Position numbers and translations under genes: made by a program. From an uncultured Pirellula sp. (lineage in GTDB: Bacteria; Planctomycetota; Planctomycetia; Pirellulales; Pirellulaceae), in the NCBI GenBank assembly GCA_903892365.1, contig CAITIF010000915.1, positions 1 to 10,328 of the forward strand: a DNA stretch of 10,328 nucleotides, in the 5' to 3' direction. This document shows positions 7,677-10,328 of the stretch, one piece after another (position 1 is the first letter of the stretch; each line of letters begins with the position of its first letter). The notes below the pieces were generated by a model, which saw only the letters and a list, made by a program, of their open reading frames with translations, ran no database searches and was not told where the DNA came from.

Positions 7677-8202
7677 TATTTGCCATTCCGGACAATTGAT
7701 TCTTGGGCTGGACCCAGGACTTGCGATCACTGGCTATGGAATCATTCGAAGTCGCGCTAAGGTGCAATTGGTCGAGGCGGGAGTCATCCGTGTGCGGCGT
7801 GACCAGCCTTTGGCAACAAGACTGAAAGAGCTCTATGCGGGCATCATGGAAGTCTTCGAAAGCTACTCGATCGATTACGTTGCGATCGAGCAGCTATACT
7901 CGCATTATGAAAGACCTCGAACGGCCATTTTGATGGGGCATGCTCGAGGCGTACTCTGCTTAGCCGCCTCCAATTCTGGAAAGCCGGTGCAGTCGTACGA
8001 ACCCACCAAGGTCAAGAAGCTATTGACGGGAAATGGACGAGCGCCAAAATCCCAGATGCAGCTGGCGGTTCAGCAGCAGCTAGGGCTAAAAGAAACGCCC
8101 GATCCACCTGACGTGGCGGACGCCTTGGCTATCGCATTGTGCCATCACTTTGCAACCGGTCCTGTTGCGGGACTACTCGAAAATGCTAGGAAAAAACGTT
8201 GA
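7645..8202 (+). CDS. ruvC: Holliday junction resolvase RuvC
   Basis: A 185-residue endonuclease that cuts Holliday junctions symmetrically in the last step of recombination, working with RuvAB in the cytoplasm. The four acidic residues of the RNase-H-like active site are all present: D23 in LGLDPGLAITGYG, E82 in IEQLY, and D156 and D159 in PPDVADALAIALCH. E. coli has D7, E66, D138 and D141. Other family marks are MGHARGVLCLAA (97-108) and the EPTKVKKLLTGNGRAPKSQM block (119-138). The ATG at 7645 is chosen, with AAGGGGA nine bases before it; the frame opens earlier, at 7588, inside the propeller gene. This start gives about 16 residues more than E. coli RuvC before the first strand, and a TTG at 7696 would remove them. 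It overlaps the preceding gene by 32 bp in another frame, and its stop overlaps the ruvA start. Confidence 0.95.
   Translation: MSQALSHAPSSICHSGQLILGLDPGLAITGYGIIRSRAKVQLVEAGVIRVRRDQPLATRLKELYAGIMEVFESYSIDYVAIEQLYSHYERPRTAILMGHARGVLCLAASNSGKPVQSYEPTKVKKLLTGNGRAPKSQMQLAVQQQLGLKETPDPPDVADALAIALCHHFATGPVAGLLENARKKR
8188..8191 (+). promoter_or_regulatory. Ribosome binding site deciding the ruvA TTG start
   Basis: AGGA ends seven bases before the TTG at 8199, inside the last codons of ruvC. Most genes in the window lack a clear Shine-Dalgarno site, so this one supports the non-ATG start of ruvA. No ATG is available near the conserved beginning of the protein. Confidence 0.6.
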
Positions 8203-8831
8203 TCACCAAAGTCTCCGGCCAGTTGCTGACCCTTGCTGATGATTGTGCAACCCTGAATGTGCCGCCGTTTGAATACGAAGTTGCGATTCCAGAATACACG
8301 CGGCGTCATCTGCAATCGGAGATCGGCAAGAACATATCCTTGCACACGATCCATTACATTGATGGCAATGCAGCTCAGGGTGGGCGCTTGATGCCTAAAC
8401 TAGTCGGGTTCCTAACCACGATCGAGCGAGACTTTTTCGAACTGTTTTGTTCAGTAGACGGTGTGGGGGTGAAAAAAGCCCTGCGAGCGATGGTTCGGCC
8501 CGTGCAAGACACCGCTGTCATGATCGAGCAGCAAGACGCCAAGGGCCTGTCGACTCTTCCGGGTGTTGGGCCAGCTACCGCCGAGAAGATCATTGCAACC
8601 CTTCGTCGGAAAATGCCTCGGTTTGCCCTTTTGGTGCGTCGCGAGCTTCCTGGCGCTGATGTGCAAGGCCCTGGTGTTGTAGAGGAGACATATCAAGCGC
8701 TTTTGGTTCTTGGTCACGGGGAAGCCGAAGCCCGGAAATTGATCGAGCAAGCGTTGGCGGTTTCCAAAAAATTCAAAGACACAGAATCGATGATTCAAGC
8801 GATCTATCAAAGGCAAACCGCTTCGAAATAG
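8199..8831 (+). CDS. ruvA: Holliday junction DNA helicase subunit RuvA, TTG start
   Basis: A 210-residue RuvA, which tetramerises on Holliday junctions and loads the RuvB motor for branch migration. Domain I is an OB fold (about 1-72, MITKVSGQLL to KLVGF). Two helix-hairpin-helix motifs follow: VDGVGVKKALRAM (86-98) and LPGVGPATAEKIIATL (120-135). The C-terminal RuvB-contacting three-helix domain is about 162-208 (EETYQALLVLGHGEAEARKLI). The start is TTG, supported by AGGA seven bases upstream (8188-8191) and by the TTGA overlap with the ruvC stop. The loop between OB strands that carries the acidic pin in E. coli (E55, D56) is about nine residues longer here (around 49-68) and has a single acid, D54. 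No ruvB follows, so the motor must be encoded elsewhere. The family call is secure despite the divergent domain I. Confidence 0.93.
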   Translation: MITKVSGQLLTLADDCATLNVPPFEYEVAIPEYTRRHLQSEIGKNISLHTIHYIDGNAAQGGRLMPKLVGFLTTIERDFFELFCSVDGVGVKKALRAMVRPVQDTAVMIEQQDAKGLSTLPGVGPATAEKIIATLRRKMPRFALLVRRELPGADVQGPGVVEETYQALLVLGHGEAEARKLIEQALAVSKKFKDTESMIQAIYQRQTASK

Positions 8832-8872
8832 CTCTGCCCAAAGCGATGGGTTGATGGAGTTCCTCGACTGTG

Positions 8873-8902
8873 GGACAATCCAGCGGTTCCGCTGTTTTGT
8901 CC
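8873..8902. other. Strong nested hairpin between ruvA and the SMP-30 gene
   Basis: GGACAA (8873-8878) pairs with TTGTCC (8897-8902), and CAGCGG (8881-8886) pairs with CCGCTG (8889-8894). The two stems are separated only by a 2x2 mismatch, with two T at the tip (in practice a small four-base loop). That gives twelve perfect pairs in 30 bases. No T tract follows on either strand, so it is not a textbook intrinsic terminator. It lies 42 bp after the ruvA stop and five bases before the AGGAG (8908-8912) of the next gene. It may end the prc-ruvA unit, protect RNA ends, or regulate the downstream gene. Confidence 0.5.
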
Positions 8903-8923
8903 TGGATAGGAGTCGCCATCGTC

Positions 8924-9976
8924 ATGAGTTTCACTTTCTCGTCCAATCTGCCGCGTCGTTTGATGCTGGTTGGCCTTTTGCTGTCCCAATTTTCGCTAGC
9001 CTATTCGGCCCTGGGCCAAGAGCCAGCCAGGGAAACAGAATCGGTGGCCAGGGATGCAGAATCGGTGGCCAGGGATGCAGAATCGGTGGCCAAAGATAAA
9101 GCCCCAGACTTTCCTGTGAATGCGAAACCCAAAAAGCTCCATGGTGGATTTCAATTCACCGAAGGGCCCGCCTTCAACGGCACCCATTTGTACTTCACAG
9201 ACATTCCGAACAATCGCATCATGCGAACGGACTTGAAGGGGACGCTCGAAGTATTTCTAGAGCCGTCCGGGAACTGCAATGGCCTTATGTTCGATGGGCA
9301 GAACCGATTGATAGCCTGTCGGATGGGCCGATTGGATGTGCCCAATGTCGTTGGCGAGCTGATTGCGATTGACACCGCGACCAAGAAAATCGAAGTGCTG
9401 TCCACTGAATTTAGCGGCAAAAGATACAATGCCTGCAACGATTTGGTTATCGACCGACAGGGAGGCATCTATTTTACCGACCCGCGTTATGGTGCTCCTG
9501 AACCGTGGCCACAAGGGGTGGAAGGGGTTTACTACCGTCACCCGAATGGGGTTGTGGTTCGACTGGATGCTGAGATTCAGGCGCCCAACGGGATTATCCT
9601 TTCACCGGACGAAGCCACCCTGTATGTGGTTCCCTCCATGCAAAAGCAGATCTTTGCCTATTCTGTGAAGTCCCCCGGTGTTTTGGAGGATAAATCAGTA
9701 CTGTTCGAAATCAAGCAACCCGAACGCAAAGAAAACTCGGGCGGCGACGGTCTGTCCGTGGATGTGCAAGGCAACTTGTATATCACAACCGACTTGGGAG
9801 TGCAGATTGTCTCGCCGGCCGGAAAATTGCTGGGGATTATCGCGTTTCCAGAGCAACCCGCCAATTGTGCCTTTGGTGGGGCTGAAATGAAAACTCTGTT
9901 TGCAACGTCTCGAACAGGACTTTATGCGGTTGAAATGCCAATTCCAGGGCACCGTTTCAGCGGCATCGTAGAATGA
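8924..9976 (+). CDS. Secreted SMP-30/gluconolactonase/LRE-family beta-propeller protein
   Basis: A 350-residue SMP-30-like six-bladed propeller, a family of calcium- or zinc-dependent lactonases acting on sugar lactones. The metal ligands expected from regucalcin are present: E80 in FTEGPAF, N222 in APNGIILSPDE and D275 in GGDGLSVD. N172 in NACNDLVIDRQGGIYFTDPRYG matches the substrate/metal-site Asn. The ATG at 8924 gives an ideal signal peptide: Arg-Arg at 11-12, hydrophobic core 13-28, then ALG|Q near residue 31. AGGAG lies 11 bases upstream. The frame also opens at a GTG at 8870, which would add 18 residues ahead of the signal and run across the hairpin; this is less likely. After the signal come three seven-residue repeats (ESVARDA, ESVARDA, ESVAKDK; 39-59) forming a charged linker. 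The true substrate is unknown. It is separated from ruvA by 92 bp and may be its own unit. Confidence 0.87.
   Translation: MSFTFSSNLPRRLMLVGLLLSQFSLAYSALGQEPARETESVARDAESVARDAESVAKDKAPDFPVNAKPKKLHGGFQFTEGPAFNGTHLYFTDIPNNRIMRTDLKGTLEVFLEPSGNCNGLMFDGQNRLIACRMGRLDVPNVVGELIAIDTATKKIEVLSTEFSGKRYNACNDLVIDRQGGIYFTDPRYGAPEPWPQGVEGVYYRHPNGVVVRLDAEIQAPNGIILSPDEATLYVVPSMQKQIFAYSVKSPGVLEDKSVLFEIKQPERKENSGGDGLSVDVQGNLYITTDLGVQIVSPAGKLLGIIAFPEQPANCAFGGAEMKTLFATSRTGLYAVEMPIPGHRFSGIVE
9036..9098 (+). repeat. Three tandem 21-bp units in the SMP-30 gene
   Basis: Units begin with CAGAATCGGTGGCC at 9036, 9057 and 9078. The first two are identical over 21 bp; the third differs at three positions near its end. 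In frame they encode the repeated heptad ESVARDA, just after the signal peptide. The near identity at the DNA level suggests recent duplication by slippage, and copy number may differ between strains. Confidence 0.9.
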
Positions 9977-10012
9977 CTGGGTAGATTGACTAGGTGAATC
10001 GACTAGTTGACA
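9974..10012 (+). repeat. Three imperfect 13-bp tandem repeats upstream of glyA
   Basis: The units are TGACTGGGTAGAT (9974-9986, starting at the stop codon of the SMP-30 gene), TGACTAGGTGAAT (9987-9999) and CGACTAGTTGACA (10000-10012). They share a GACT(A/G)G core at 13-bp spacing. They end 51 bp before the glyA ATG. They could be binding sites for a regulator of glyA, or chance or slippage products. TTGACA at the end of the third unit resembles a -35 box but has no good -10 partner at 16-18 bp. Confidence 0.5.
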
Positions 10013-10063
10013 ATTCCCTCGAGCGTCCATCCGCACCCCCCTATTTCTCTCATTAATCGGGCC

Positions 10064-10328
10064 ATGAGCATACTTTCATCCCAAGACCCAGCCTTATGGG
10101 CAGCCATCGAATCGGAATCCCTTCGTCAACAAGAAGGGCTCGAAATGATTGCGAGCGAAAATTACACCAGCCCGGCAATCATGCAGGCGGTGGGAAGCGT
10201 TCTTACTAACAAGTATGCGGAAGGCTACCCTGGAAAACGATATTACGGTGGTTGCGAGTACGTGGATGTCGTTGAAACCTTGGCGATCGATCGAGCCAAG
10301 GAACTTTTCGGCGCAGAGCATGCCAACG
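10064..10328 (+). CDS. glyA: Serine hydroxymethyltransferase, N-terminal part (cut by window edge)
   Basis: The first 88 codons of a cytoplasmic PLP enzyme that converts serine and tetrahydrofolate to glycine and 5,10-methylene-tetrahydrofolate, the main source of one-carbon units. The fragment contains the near-invariant blocks [20 protein letters not shown] (24-43) and [16 protein letters not shown] (48-63), then [25 protein letters not shown] (64-88). The SENYxS and [13 protein letters not shown] stretches belong to the substrate-binding and dimer region of SHMT. The PLP lysine lies beyond the window. The ATG at 10064 fits the usual N-terminal length; no good Shine-Dalgarno precedes it. 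It follows the SMP-30 gene after 87 bp, with no obvious functional link. No glycine riboswitch is visible in that short leader. Confidence 0.95.
   Translation, partial: MSILSSQDPALWAAIESESLRQQEGLEMIASENYTSPAIMQAVGSVLTNKYAEGYPGKRYYGGCEYVDVVETLAIDRAKELFGAEHAN

Noticed and set aside
8870..8923. GTG start for the SMP-30 protein
   Set aside because: It would place a second hydrophobic stretch ahead of a complete signal peptide and translate through the hairpin. The ATG at 8924 has AGGAG and a clean signal sequence.
10007..10012. TTGACA as a -35 box for glyA
   Set aside because: No acceptable -10 hexamer lies 16-18 bp downstream; it may be chance within the 13-bp repeat.
9977..10063. Glycine riboswitch ahead of glyA
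   Set aside because: The gap is too short (87 bp) and shows none of the paired helices expected of a glycine aptamer.

Overview
The window looks like an ordinary chromosomal stretch from a planctomycete, probably of the Pirellulaceae type. That placement is inference. It rests on moderate GC, sparse Shine-Dalgarno sites, a POT transporter with a long soluble insert, a membrane-anchored PQQ-like propeller protein and a secreted SMP-30 protein. No rRNA, tRNA, mobile element, CRISPR array or phage gene was seen.

Left part, minus strand (1-3725): reading in the direction of transcription, a small four-helix membrane protein overlaps a RadC-family protein by four bases (ATGA). After a 279-bp gap comes a POT/PTR2 peptide:H+ symporter, followed 71 bp later by the first 52 codons of an OPT-family oligopeptide transporter, cut off by the window edge. 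The two transporters probably form a peptide-uptake unit.

Middle part, plus strand (3892-8831): four genes are packed without gaps. They are a Prc/Tsp-type S41 processing protease, a membrane-anchored beta-propeller protein, ruvC and ruvA. The junctions are an ATGA overlap, a 32-bp overlap, and a TTGA overlap where ruvA starts with TTG. This looks like one transcription unit linking envelope protein quality control with Holliday-junction processing. No ruvB lies in the window. A strong perfect-arm hairpin lies 42 bp after ruvA.

Right part, plus strand (8924-10328): a secreted SMP-30/gluconolactonase-family protein has a three-unit 21-bp tandem repeat just after its signal peptide. An 87-bp gap follows, carrying three imperfect 13-bp repeats, and then the first 88 codons of glyA (serine hydroxymethyltransferase), cut off by the window edge.

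No clearly new biological system is visible. The points most worth a second look are the unusual acidic-pin region of RuvA, the N-terminal winged-helix-like extension of RadC, the protease-propeller-ruvCA operon, and several small repeats or hairpins in gaps.
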